Of a stretch of DNA of 64,000 bases, positions 16,051-23,825 are shown piece by piece. Position numbers and translations under genes: made by a program. The number at the start of each line of letters is the position of its first letter. Position 1 is the first letter of the stretch. Source of the stretch: Bog-532 sp963742865 (GTDB taxonomy: Bacteria; Actinomycetota; Actinomycetes; Streptosporangiales; Streptosporangiaceae); NCBI GenBank assembly GCA_963742865.1, contig CAVUNW010000011.1, positions 124,001 through 188,000 on the forward strand, in the 5' to 3' direction. The notes under the pieces were generated by a model, which searched no databases, had not been told where the DNA came from, and was given only the letters and a program-made list of their open reading frames with translations.

Positions 16051-16758
16051 GTGACGCACGAACGGGTCAGGGACGTCATGACCGCGAAAGTCATCGCCGT
16101 TCAGCAGCGCACTCCGTACAAGCAGATCGCCGTGATGCTGCGCGAGTCCCGGGTGGGCGCCTTCCCCGTCCTCGACGATGACGGGGAAGTCATCGGGGTC
16201 GTTTCCGCCACGGACCTCCTGGCCAAGGAGGCCTTTGCCGCGGTTGAAGATCCGCGCCTCTCGCGGCCGCCGATCCGGCTTCGCGCCCGGCCGCATGCTC
16301 GGGAGCGGGCTAAGGCCAACGGCCTGACCGCGGGCGACCTGATGACCGCGCCGGCGGTGACCATCGGCCCGGACGACACGGTCCGCCACGCCGCGCAGCT
16401 GATGAGTGACCGCCGGGTGAAGCGCCTTCCCGTCGTCGGCCCGGATGGCCGTCTCGCGGGGATCATCAGCCGGTCAGACGTGCTGGCCGTGTTCCGGCGC
16501 CCGGACGGGGACATTCAGCGCGAGATTCTCCGTGACCTGATTACGGACGGGTTCTTCATGGATCCGGCCTGCTTCCACGTGACCGTACGGGACGGCATCG
16601 TGACGCTGGAAAGCTCTCCCGATGTGGCGGTCGTCGCCCGTATCATCGCTGAGCAGGCCCGGCACCTGGAGGGTGTCGTCGCCGTCCGTGAGCGCCTCAC
16701 TGAGCCCGGGGCTCCGGGAGCCGGGGCTCCGGGCCTGAGCCGGGAACTTCAGGCGTGA
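16051..16758 (+). CDS. CBS-CBS-BON domain protein, paralogue
   Basis: 235 residues, starting at GTG 16051 with an AAGGGG ribosome site. Same architecture as the divergent neighbour: CBS (VRDVMTAKVIAVQQRTPYKQ ... GAFPVLDDDGEVIGVVSATDL), CBS (LMTAPAVTIGPDDTVRHAAQ ... RLPVVGPDGRLAGIISRSDVL) and BON (VRDGIVTLESSPDVAVVARII). The pair probably arose by inverted duplication. The last 10 bases overlap the end of devR convergently, so read-through from one could affect the other. Confidence 0.9.
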   Translation: MTHERVRDVMTAKVIAVQQRTPYKQIAVMLRESRVGAFPVLDDDGEVIGVVSATDLLAKEAFAAVEDPRLSRPPIRLRARPHARERAKANGLTAGDLMTAPAVTIGPDDTVRHAAQLMSDRRVKRLPVVGPDGRLAGIISRSDVLAVFRRPDGDIQREILRDLITDGFFMDPACFHVTVRDGIVTLESSPDVAVVARIIAEQARHLEGVVAVRERLTEPGAPGAGAPGLSRELQA

Positions 16759-17435
16759 ATCCCTGGTCCGGTTTCGTTCGAGTCGAAAATGTGCGCGGCG
16801 TACGCGGCGGCCTGGGTGCGCCGTTCCATGCCGAGCTTCTGGAACAGGGCCGAGACGTAGTTCTTGACCGTCTTCTCGGCGAGGAACATCCGCTCGCCGA
16901 TCTGCCGGTTGGTCAGTCCTTCACCGATGAGCTCGAGGATGCGGCGCTCCTGCCCGGTCAGCCCGGCCAGCGGATCCTTCTTCTGCGCGGCGTCCCGGAG
17001 CCGGGCCATCAGCTTGCTGGCCGCCTGGGGATCGAGCATTGACTGGCCGGATGCCACCGTCCGCACCGCGCCCACTAGGTCCGTTCCGTGAATCTGCTTG
17101 AGCACGTAACCGGCTGCGCCCGCCATCACCGCGTCGAACAGCGACTGATCCTCCTCGAAGGAGGTGAGCATCAGGCAGGCGACCTCCGGCATCCGGGAGC
17201 GGATCTCCCGGCAGACGGTCACGCCGTCGCCGTCGGGCAGGCGCACGTCCAGGATCGCCACGTCCGGCCGCAGCGCCGGGATCCGGGCCAGGGCCGAGGA
17301 AGCGGTCCCCGCCTCGCCGATTACGCGGATATCGGGCTGGGTCTCCAGCAGATCCTTTACGCCCACGCGGACGAGCTCATGGTCGTCCATGAGGAACACA
17401 GTGATCACGCGGTCGTGAGATCGAGTCTCCGTCAT
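16749..17435 (-). CDS. devR: DevR/DosR-like NarL-family response regulator
   Basis: 228 residues from ATG 17435; upstream in-frame ATG 17492 would add 19 non-conserved residues. Receiver with phosphoacceptor D63 (VAILDVRLPDGDG), conserved T/S and Lys (GYVLKQIHG), then a LuxR/NarL helix-turn-helix: LTGQERRILELIGEGLTNRQ, then AEKTVKNYVSALFQKLGMER, which is nearly the DosR recognition helix region. This protein is the expected reader of the GGGAC-N4-GTCCC boxes in the window. One full-match box lies about 100 bases upstream, which predicts autoregulation, as known for DosR. Confidence 0.92.
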   Translation of the reverse strand: MTETRSHDRVITVFLMDDHELVRVGVKDLLETQPDIRVIGEAGTASSALARIPALRPDVAILDVRLPDGDGVTVCREIRSRMPEVACLMLTSFEEDQSLFDAVMAGAAGYVLKQIHGTDLVGAVRTVASGQSMLDPQAASKLMARLRDAAQKKDPLAGLTGQERRILELIGEGLTNRQIGERMFLAEKTVKNYVSALFQKLGMERRTQAAAYAAHIFDSNETGPGIHA

Positions 17436-17529
17436 CAGCTGGCTACGCTTTCTCCTGTGGTCCTGGCACCCGGCGCCGAAGTACTGGTCCATATGACTTT
17501 AATCTAGGCGCGCGTCCGTCCCGAAAGAA

Positions 17530-17543
17530 GGGACCAAGGTCCC
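17530..17543. promoter_or_regulatory. DosR/DevR-like box, full match, between devR and USP
   Basis: GGGACCAAGGTCCC, a perfect palindrome matching the DosR core. It is shared by devR (centre 100 bases upstream) and the divergent universal stress protein gene (118 bases). A further partial arm, AAAGGTCCCC, lies at 17556-17565. Confidence 0.75.
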
Positions 17544-17654
17544 GCGCCACCGAGAAAAGGTCCCCTGGGGCGCAGAACTAAGCCCCTGAACCAGGCATTG
17601 GAAGGCTCTTAGCGTGAGCAGGGAGGATAAGGCCGTTTCAATATAGGAGGAGAA

Positions 17655-18095
17655 ATGCCCGGGATCGTCGTGGGAATTGACGGCTCAAGCCATTCGCAGG
17701 TCGCGCTGGAATGGGCCATGCGAGAGGCTGAGCTGCGCTGCGAGCGGCTCACTGTCATCACCGTTGTGCAGCTTTCGGCCGCTGGCTGGCACGGCATGGT
17801 CGTCTTCCCCTCCAGTCAGGAAGTTGTGGCTGACGCCCGGGACGCGGCCAGGGAAGCTGCCGCCAAGGCCGCGGCGCAGCTCGGCGAGGCTGTGCCGTCC
17901 ACGACCACCGTGCAGGCTGTCGTCGGGCTGGCCGCCGAAGTTCTGGTCGAAGCGTCGCAGGGCGCCGACCTCCTCGTCGTCGGCTCCCGCGGATCAGGCG
18001 GCTTTTCCCGGCTGAGGATGGGTTCCGTCAGCAGCCAGGTCGCCCATCACGCGCACTGCCCCGTCGCCATCGTCCCCGGCGACCCGCATGCATAG
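17655..18095 (+). CDS. Universal stress protein (UspA family)
   Basis: 146 residues, single USP domain, with GGAGGAGAA directly before ATG 17655. The N-terminus GIVVGIDGSSHSQVALEWAM carries the D-G-S strand/helix of ATP-binding USPs, and the C-terminus VVGSRGSGGFSRLRMGSVS matches the G-x2-G-x9-G-S/T nucleotide motif. It probably binds ATP. Divergent from devR with a shared perfect DosR-like box, mirroring Rv3134c/Rv2623-type USPs of the DosR regulon. Confidence 0.93.
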   Translation: MPGIVVGIDGSSHSQVALEWAMREAELRCERLTVITVVQLSAAGWHGMVVFPSSQEVVADARDAAREAAAKAAAQLGEAVPSTTTVQAVVGLAAEVLVEASQGADLLVVGSRGSGGFSRLRMGSVSSQVAHHAHCPVAIVPGDPHA

Positions 18096-18108
18096 ATCAG
18101 CGGTACCC

Positions 18109-18145
18109 AAAATGGAGCCCACGCCACGGGTGTGGGCTCCATTTT
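18109..18145 (+). terminator. Hairpin terminator after the USP gene
   Basis: A perfect 14-bp stem aaaatggagcccac / gtgggctccatttt with a nine-base loop, starting 13 bases after the USP stop. The A-rich left end and T-rich right end make it able to act on both strands, also for the small minus-strand gene that ends at 18160. Confidence 0.85.
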
Positions 18146-18159
18146 CAATGCGCCCGGTG

Positions 18160-18261
18160 TCAGAGGTGGCGCATCCAGTAGAGGCGGCGAATGTCGGCCT
18201 TGCCTGCGTACAGGGCCACGACAACGGCCGCAGCCAGCGCTGTCCCTATTGTGAGCTTCAT
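18160..18261 (-). CDS. 33-residue single-helix membrane peptide (DUF6893-like)
   Basis: ATG 18261 is preceded by GGAAGGAAAGGG and encodes MKLTIGTALAAAVVVALYAG, then a basic tail KADIRRLYWMRHL, stop at 18160. A short hydrophobic helix followed by a D-I-R-R-Y/W-x-M-R-R/H tail is the hallmark of tiny actinobacterial proteins grouped as DUF6893 (from memory). It faces the terminator after the USP. Function unknown; probably inserted in the membrane. Confidence 0.65.
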   Translation of the reverse strand: MKLTIGTALAAAVVVALYAGKADIRRLYWMRHL

Positions 18262-18401
18262 CGTCGACCCTTTCCTTCCCGCCGGGCGGGTACATTCCGC
18301 CCAGAGTCTGGTCACGTGCTCTTTTCTCGTAAGCACGTCTTTCAGGGTTCATGGTTGCGTTCCTGATAAGCACCCGGCAGGGCCGGAGGTCGGTCTTAGG
18401 C

Positions 18402-18415
18402 GGGGCCTTGGACCG
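18402..18415. promoter_or_regulatory. Degenerate DosR-like palindrome
   Basis: GGGGCCTTGGACCG keeps the spacing but has a mismatch in each arm relative to GGGAC-N4-GTCCC. It lies 170 bases upstream of the small membrane gene at 18576. Weak candidate. Confidence 0.25.
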
Positions 18416-18483
18416 AGGCTGAGGACGTTTGCCGCTGCGGGCAGGCCGTCCGGCTCTTGCCGGCACCACGGCACGGTGCAAGA

Positions 18484-18544
18484 CAGTCAAGACAGGCGGA
18501 CAGTCAAGACAGGCGGACAGTCAAGACAGGCGGACAGTCAAGAC
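18484..18544 (+). repeat. Tandem 17-bp minisatellite
   Basis: CAGTCAAGACAGGCGGA repeats exactly three times (18484, 18501, 18518) plus a fourth partial copy CAGTCAAGAC (18535-18544). The step is not a multiple of three, so it is not coding. It lies just upstream of the truncated paralogue at 18576, possibly at the scar of the event that removed that gene's front part. Confidence 0.9.
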
Positions 18545-18575
18545 GAAGGCATCGTCTGGGAACAGGGTGGTCAGG

Positions 18576-18881
18576 ATGGCTGCCACGGAGACCTATCCGG
18601 TGCGGGTGGACGCGTCGCTGGACGCGCCGGCCCGGGCTAGCATCTGGGCCGCGCAGGCAGCCGGGCCGGGCACCCAGACGCTGACCTGGCCAGTCAAGAG
18701 CGGCGACTGGATGGTGGTCGCTATGAACGCCGACGGCTCGCGGCCGGTGAGCCTCCAGGTCAACGCGGCCGCCACCCTGCCCGCGCTGCCGTGGATCGCG
18801 GCGGGCCTGCTCATCGGCGGGTTCATCTTCCTGGGTGCCGGGATCACGCTGGTCGTGGTTCCGCTGCGGAAGGCGTCCTGA
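18576..18881 (+). CDS. Truncated paralogue of the membrane protein at 20608
   Basis: 101 residues from ATG 18576. Its middle (ASIWAAQAAGPGTQTLTWPV, then GDWMVVAMNADGS) and C-terminal helix (ITLVVVPLRKAS) align closely with the last 110 residues of the 247-residue protein encoded at 20608-21351 (IWAAQAAGTGTQALVW, GDWMAVAMNPDGS, LALIVVPVRMA). The first membrane helix and the first half of the extracytoplasmic domain are missing. It keeps one C-terminal membrane segment and is probably either a reduced partner or a decayed copy. The ribosome site (TCAGG) is close and weak. Confidence 0.6.
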   Translation: MAATETYPVRVDASLDAPARASIWAAQAAGPGTQTLTWPVKSGDWMVVAMNADGSRPVSLQVNAAATLPALPWIAAGLLIGGFIFLGAGITLVVVPLRKAS

Positions 18882-18960
18882 CGTGTTGCCACGGGACATC
18901 CCTGCCGGTCGGCATCGAACAGCCGGCCGAGAAGAACGAAGCGAGTAGAAGGTGATCGAG

Positions 18961-20595
18961 ATGTCCGCGCTTCCTGGCGGCCGGCGGCCCCGGGGCTCGT
19001 CATTGCGCACGCTAGGTGTTGTCGCCGCGTTCCTGGCCGCTGCGATGTTCGGGGCCGGCATCATGCCCGCCGCGGCCCGGTCATCGGGGCAGGCCGCGCT
19101 GGCGGCGGTCGCGGCGAACCAGGCGGCACGGTCGGCGGTGGCGCTGGCCGTTGATTCCGCGGGCACCGGTTATGCGTTCTACCGCGGTGAAAACGACGCG
19201 GTGTACCTGCGCACGGTGCGCAATGGCTCCTGGTCGCGGCAGACCAGCCTGGGCGGCACGATCATCGGTGCGCCCGCCGCCGCGGTCGCCGGTACAGCTG
19301 TGGTGGTCGCGGCCCGCGGCACCGACAACGCCCTGTGGGTCCGGACGCTGAGCAACGGCGCGTGGGGTGCCTGGCGCAGCTGGGGCGGCACCATGTCAGC
19401 GTCGCCGGCCATCGCCGGGACCAGTACCGGCCGCATTGATGCGTTCGGCCGCGGGCCCGGCGGGGGGCTGTGGACCACGACCATGTCGTCCGGCGGCGTC
19501 CTGACCGCGTGGAGCGGGCTGGGCGGTCAGGTCATCACCGCGCCGGCGGCGGTGGCCTCGGCGCCCGGCAGTGCTGAGCTGTACGCCGTGGGCACCGATC
19601 ACGCTGTGTGGCGTGACGCACTGTCCGGCGGGAACTGGTCGGGGTGGACGTCGATTGGCGGCGCCACCTACAGTGCGCCCGCGGCCGCGTGGATCCCCGG
19701 CAGCAACGGCGTATGGGTATTCGCTCGGGGCACCGACAACGCGCTGTACGCGAACACGGGTAACGCGGGCTCGTTCGGTGGCTGGCGCAAGCTGGGCGGT
19801 GCGATGATCGACGGCCCGGCCGCCGCCGGGACACCGGTGCCGGGCATTGATGTCGCGGTCCGCGGGACCGACAACGGGGTCTGGGTCACCTCCTACCGGG
19901 CGGGCGGCTGGTCCGGCTTCACCCAGGCGTGGGCGCCCGCGGCGCCGGCCGCCCCGGCAAGCTCGCTGCTGGGTACCGACTGGACCCGCATCCCGACCAC
20001 GTCCAAGGTGGTGGCGCTCACGTTCGATGCGGGCGCCAACGCCGCGGGGCTGCCGTCCATCGAATCGGCCCTGCGGGCCAGGAACGTCCGGGCGAGCTTC
20101 TTCCTCACCGGCACCTGGGTCCATGACTTCCCCGCCCAGGCCAACCTGATCGTCCAGGACGGCTTCGGGGTCGGCAACCACTCGATGACCCACCCCTACT
20201 TCACCCAGCTCACCGACGCCCAGGCCCGGGCCCAGGTGCAGGACGCGCAGCAGGCCATCCTGCGCGTCAACGGCGCCGACACCCGGCCGCTGTTCCGCTT
20301 CCCCTTCGGGGACGTGAACAGCCGGGTGCTGGCCGACGTCAACGCCCTCGGCTACGTCGCGGTCCGGTGGACCGTGGACTCCCTCGGCTGGGAAGGCACC
20401 TCCGGCGGCCAGACCGTGCAGAAGGTCACCGACCGGGTCCTCGCCGCCGCGCAGCCCGGCGAAATCGTGCTTATGCACCTGGGCTCCAACCCAGATGACG
20501 GCACAACGCTCGATGCCGCCGCTCTCCCGGCCATCATCAGCGGGCTCCAGGCCCGCGGCTACAGCTTCGTCACTCTCCAGGCACTCACCGGCTGA
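18961..20595 (+). CDS. Secreted polysaccharide deacetylase with N-terminal lectin-like beta-propeller
   Basis: 544 residues from ATG 18961 (AGAAGG upstream). A signal-type helix (VVAAFLAAAMFGAGIMPAAA) is followed by about six repeats of a propeller blade ending in a RGTDNALW/VGTDHAVW motif, residues about 50-330. From about residue 345 a NodB domain begins: TFDAGANAAG, GNHSMTHPYF (metal H-x3-H), RFPFGD, then WTVDSLGW and VLMHLG. The TFDD motif is TFDAG, the form found in many actinobacterial deacetylases. It should deacetylate a surface or foreign N-acetyl polysaccharide, with the propeller binding sugar. It heads an apparent operon with a membrane protein and a CtpE-like ATPase. Confidence 0.88.
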   Translation: MSALPGGRRPRGSSLRTLGVVAAFLAAAMFGAGIMPAAARSSGQAALAAVAANQAARSAVALAVDSAGTGYAFYRGENDAVYLRTVRNGSWSRQTSLGGTIIGAPAAAVAGTAVVVAARGTDNALWVRTLSNGAWGAWRSWGGTMSASPAIAGTSTGRIDAFGRGPGGGLWTTTMSSGGVLTAWSGLGGQVITAPAAVASAPGSAELYAVGTDHAVWRDALSGGNWSGWTSIGGATYSAPAAAWIPGSNGVWVFARGTDNALYANTGNAGSFGGWRKLGGAMIDGPAAAGTPVPGIDVAVRGTDNGVWVTSYRAGGWSGFTQAWAPAAPAAPASSLLGTDWTRIPTTSKVVALTFDAGANAAGLPSIESALRARNVRASFFLTGTWVHDFPAQANLIVQDGFGVGNHSMTHPYFTQLTDAQARAQVQDAQQAILRVNGADTRPLFRFPFGDVNSRVLADVNALGYVAVRWTVDSLGWEGTSGGQTVQKVTDRVLAAAQPGEIVLMHLGSNPDDGTTLDAAALPAIISGLQARGYSFVTLQALTG

Positions 20596-20607
20596 AGGGC
20601 AGAGGTG

Positions 20608-21351
20608 ATGGTGATGATCACGGGGACTTACGGATCGGTGGGCGGCCCGCCGCGGCATGATCAGCCCAGGGAAGCGGCCGGCTGGACGGCGGGCCGGATC
20701 ATTGCCGTGGTCGCCGGATCGATCCTGGCCCTGGCCTCACTCGGCCTGCTGGCCGCGGGCGCCACCGTAATGTGGGCCGACCACGGCCAGCGTCAGGACG
20801 GCTACCTGACATCAGCCACCGCCACCTACTCGGCCAGCGGCTACGCGCTGGCCAGCGACACGGTGGCGCTGCACGGATGGCGTGGCTGGCTCGCGTCGTT
20901 CGCCGGGCCGGTGCGGATCCGGGTCACCGCTACCGACCCGGGGAAACCCGTCTTCGTGGCCATCGCGCCCGCCCCGGCGGGCAGAAACTACCTGTCCGGT
21001 GTGGCCTATACGTCCGTTCCATTGCTCGGCGACCGGGGCGCCACGGCCGCCCATCCCGGCGCCGCTGTTCCCCAGCCGCCCCTCACGGCCGGGATCTGGG
21101 CCGCCCAGGCCGCAGGAACTGGTACCCAGGCCCTGGTGTGGACGGCCCGCGATGGTGACTGGATGGCCGTCGCCATGAACCCGGACGGCAGCGCCGGAGT
21201 GAACGTGCGGGCCGACATCGGCGCCCAGTTCCCGGCGCTGGCCGCGCTGGCGCTTGAGCTGCTGGTGACGGGCATCCTGCTGGCGGTTCCGGCGCTGGCC
21301 CTGATCGTGGTGCCGGTGCGGATGGCGGCCGGCTCCCCGGCCGTGAGGTGA
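20608..21351 (+). CDS. Two-helix membrane protein of unknown function
   Basis: 247 residues. Cytoplasmic start, membrane helix near residues 28-55 (IIAVVAGSILALASLGLLAAG), an extracytoplasmic domain of about 130 residues beginning WADHGQRQDGYLTSATATYS, and a C-terminal helix (LLVTGILLAVPALALIVVPV). The soluble domain holds the IWAAQAAGTGTQ...DGDWMAVAMNPDGS region also found in the truncated paralogue at 18576. Located between deacetylase and P-type ATPase, one base before the ATPase start, so co-translated. No known family recognised. Confidence 0.75.
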   Translation: MVMITGTYGSVGGPPRHDQPREAAGWTAGRIIAVVAGSILALASLGLLAAGATVMWADHGQRQDGYLTSATATYSASGYALASDTVALHGWRGWLASFAGPVRIRVTATDPGKPVFVAIAPAPAGRNYLSGVAYTSVPLLGDRGATAAHPGAAVPQPPLTAGIWAAQAAGTGTQALVWTARDGDWMAVAMNPDGSAGVNVRADIGAQFPALAALALELLVTGILLAVPALALIVVPVRMAAGSPAVR

Positions 21352-21352
21352 C

Positions 21353-23707
21353 ATGACGTCAGGGGCATTGGCCACGCCGGTGGCAGAGACCTCGCCCGCC
21401 GGGCTGAGCAGCGCGGAGGCGGCGGAGCGGCGCTCGCGCGGGCTGGCGAACGAAGGCGGGGAGCGGACCAGCCGGTCGGTCGGCGAGATCTTGCGTGCCA
21501 ACATCCTGACCCGGTTCAACTTCATCCTGGGTGCGTTGCTGGCCGTGATCCTGGCCGTGGGCCAGCCGCAGGATGCCCTGTTCGGCATCGTGCTGGTGAC
21601 GAACGCGCTGATCGGTATCGGCCAGGAGCTGCGGGCCAAGCTGACGCTGGACCGGCTCGCCGTGCTCAGCGCGCCCCGTGTCGAAGTGATCCGTGACGGC
21701 ACACCGCGCGAGATAGCCGTCGCCGGGCTGGTCGCTGGTGACCTGGTCCACCTGCGGCCCGGCGATCAGCTGGTAGCGGACGGGGTGGTGCGGGCCAGCG
21801 TCAGCCTGCAGGCGGATGAGTCGCTGCTGACCGGTGAGTCCGAGCCGGTGGACAAGCGGGCCGGTGACCGCGTGCTGTCCGGCAGCTTTGTGGTGGCCGG
21901 GTCCGGTGGTTATCAGGCCACCGAGGTGGGCGCGGCCGCGTACGCGCGCCAGCTGGCCGCCGAGGCGCGGCGTTTCACGCTGGTGCGCTCGGAGCTTATG
22001 GAGGGCATCAACCGGATCCTGCGTTACGTCACCTGGGCGATCATCCCGGTGGCCGCGCTCATGGTGATCAGCCAGCTGCATGTGCACGACTCGGCGCGGG
22101 AGGCGCTGACCGGGACGGTCGCCGCACTGGTCGGCATGGTCCCGCAGGGACTGGTGCTGCTGACCAGCGTCGCGTTCGGCGTGGCCGCGGTCACCCTGGC
22201 CCGGCGCCGGGTGCTGGTACAGCAGCTTCCCGCGGTCGAGGGCCTGGCCCGGGTCGACGTTGTTTGCTTCGACAAGACCGGCACCCTGACCGACGGCAGC
22301 ATCGCGTTCGACACCCTGATCCCGCTCGACGGACACGCGCCGGCCGAGGCCGCGCTGGGCGCGCTCGCCGGTGAAGAGAACCAGAACGCCACGCTGGCCG
22401 CCATCGGGCAGGTTTTCCCTCCGCCGGCCGGGTGGGCGCGCCAGGCACAGGTGCCGTTCTCGTCGGCGCGCAAGTGGAGCGCGGCCAGCTTCGCCGGGCA
22501 CGGGACCTGGGTGCTGGGCGCACCCGAAATGGTGCTCGCCGACGGCCAGCAGGAGCATCTGTCCCAGGCCGCCACGCTCGCCGCCAGCGGCCGCCGGGTC
22601 CTGGTGCTGGCCCGGGCCACGGGGGCCCTGGACGGCGAGTCGCTTCCCCGGGGCCTGCGGCCCGCCGCGTTCGTCGTGTTCGCGGAGCGGCTGAGGTCCG
22701 ACATCAGGGAGACCATCGAGTATTTCGCGTCTCAGGGCGTGGCGCTGAAGGTGATCTCAGGAGACAGCCCGCACACTGTCAGCGCCATCGCCGCGCGTGC
22801 GGGCCTGCCCCAGGCCGGGGATCCTGTCGATGCCCGGAACCTGCCGGAGGACCCCACCGCGCTCGGCACCCTGCTGGAGGAGCGCTCGGTATTCGGCCGG
22901 GTCAGTCCGCATCAGAAGCAGGCGATGGTCAAGGCGCTGCAGGCCCGCGGGCACACGGTGGCGATGACCGGCGACGGCGTCAACGACGTGCTGGCGCTCA
23001 AGCTCGCTGACCTCGGCATCGCCATGGGCTCAGGCGCTCCAGCCACCAGAGCGGTCGCCGAACTGGTGCTGCTCGACGGCAGGTTCGCCACCCTCCCCGG
23101 CATCGTCGCGGAAGGCCGCCGGGTCACGGCCAACATCGAGCGCGTCGCCAACCTGTTCATCACCAAGACCGTGTGGGCGACCCTGCTCGCGGTGGCCGTC
23201 GGCGCCCTGCTGCTGCCGTACCCGTTCCTGCCCCGGCACCTGACCATCATCGACACCCTGGCCATCGGTGTGCCGTCCTTCTTCCTGGCCCTCGCGCCCA
23301 ACCTCCGGCGCTACCGGCCGGGGTTCGCCGGGCGGGTGCTCCGCTTCGCCATCCCGGCCGGCGCCATCGTGGCCGCGGCCACCTTCACGGCGTACTACCT
23401 GGCCCGGGCGGCCGGCCTTCCGCTCGTGCAGCAGCGCACCGCCGCGACGCTCGTTACGCTCACGCTCAGCGTGTGCGTGCTGGTCCTGCTGGCGACGCCG
23501 CTCACCTGGCGCCGGATCGCCCTGGTGGGCGCCGCGGTGACCGGCTTCGTGCTGCTGTTCCCGGTCCCTGCCGTGCGCAATTTCTACGCGCTGGAACTCC
23601 CGCGCGGCGAACTCGGGGTAACGCTCCTCGTCGCGGCGCTGGGAGCCGCCGCGCTCGCCGCCTTCTGGCTGCTTACCCGCCCGACGGCCGGGGCAGCCCG
23701 CCGGTAA
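21353..23707 (+). CDS. P-type cation ATPase, CtpE-like
   Basis: 784 residues, complete. Actuator motif DESLLTGESEPVDK, phosphorylation site CFDKTGTLTDGS with D307, KVISGDSPHTV and hinge MTGDGVNDVLALKLADLGIAMG. The fourth helix carries VGMVPQGLVLLTS, the PQGL form seen in mycobacterial CtpE rather than PEGL of SERCA or CPC of heavy-metal pumps, suggesting Ca2+ or a related divalent cation (inference). About ten membrane helices, no metal-binding N-domain. The C-terminal helix bundle is complete. A compact hairpin (ccgccggt-aacg-accggcgg) covers the stop codon. Confidence 0.9.
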   Translation: MTSGALATPVAETSPAGLSSAEAAERRSRGLANEGGERTSRSVGEILRANILTRFNFILGALLAVILAVGQPQDALFGIVLVTNALIGIGQELRAKLTLDRLAVLSAPRVEVIRDGTPREIAVAGLVAGDLVHLRPGDQLVADGVVRASVSLQADESLLTGESEPVDKRAGDRVLSGSFVVAGSGGYQATEVGAAAYARQLAAEARRFTLVRSELMEGINRILRYVTWAIIPVAALMVISQLHVHDSAREALTGTVAALVGMVPQGLVLLTSVAFGVAAVTLARRRVLVQQLPAVEGLARVDVVCFDKTGTLTDGSIAFDTLIPLDGHAPAEAALGALAGEENQNATLAAIGQVFPPPAGWARQAQVPFSSARKWSAASFAGHGTWVLGAPEMVLADGQQEHLSQAATLAASGRRVLVLARATGALDGESLPRGLRPAAFVVFAERLRSDIRETIEYFASQGVALKVISGDSPHTVSAIAARAGLPQAGDPVDARNLPEDPTALGTLLEERSVFGRVSPHQKQAMVKALQARGHTVAMTGDGVNDVLALKLADLGIAMGSGAPATRAVAELVLLDGRFATLPGIVAEGRRVTANIERVANLFITKTVWATLLAVAVGALLLPYPFLPRHLTIIDTLAIGVPSFFLALAPNLRRYRPGFAGRVLRFAIPAGAIVAAATFTAYYLARAAGLPLVQQRTAATLVTLTLSVCVLVLLATPLTWRRIALVGAAVTGFVLLFPVPAVRNFYALELPRGELGVTLLVAALGAAALAAFWLLTRPTAGAARR

Positions 23708-23717
23708 CGACCGGCGG
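23698..23717 (+). terminator. Short GC hairpin over the ATPase stop
   Basis: CCGCCGGT-AACG-ACCGGCGG, an 8-bp perfect stem with a tetraloop, spanning the TAA stop of the ATPase gene. No T-tract; plausible weak terminator. Confidence 0.45.
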
Positions 23718-23756
23718 CACCTGACGGCGCGGCGCGGGACGTTGGCCGGGCTGGCC

Positions 23757-23770
23757 AGGACTTAGGCCTC
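23757..23770. promoter_or_regulatory. DosR-like box upstream of the 23826 gene
   Basis: AGGACTTAGGCCTC carries GGACTTAGGCC, one base from the inner palindrome GGACTTAGGTCC; centre about 62 bases upstream of ATG 23826. A second partial site GGGACGTTGGCCGG lies at 23736. Confidence 0.4.
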
Positions 23771-23825
23771 TCACGCCGAGACCACCAAACGGACGAAGGG
23801 TGAGGCTGGGAAGGCAGGTGTCGCC

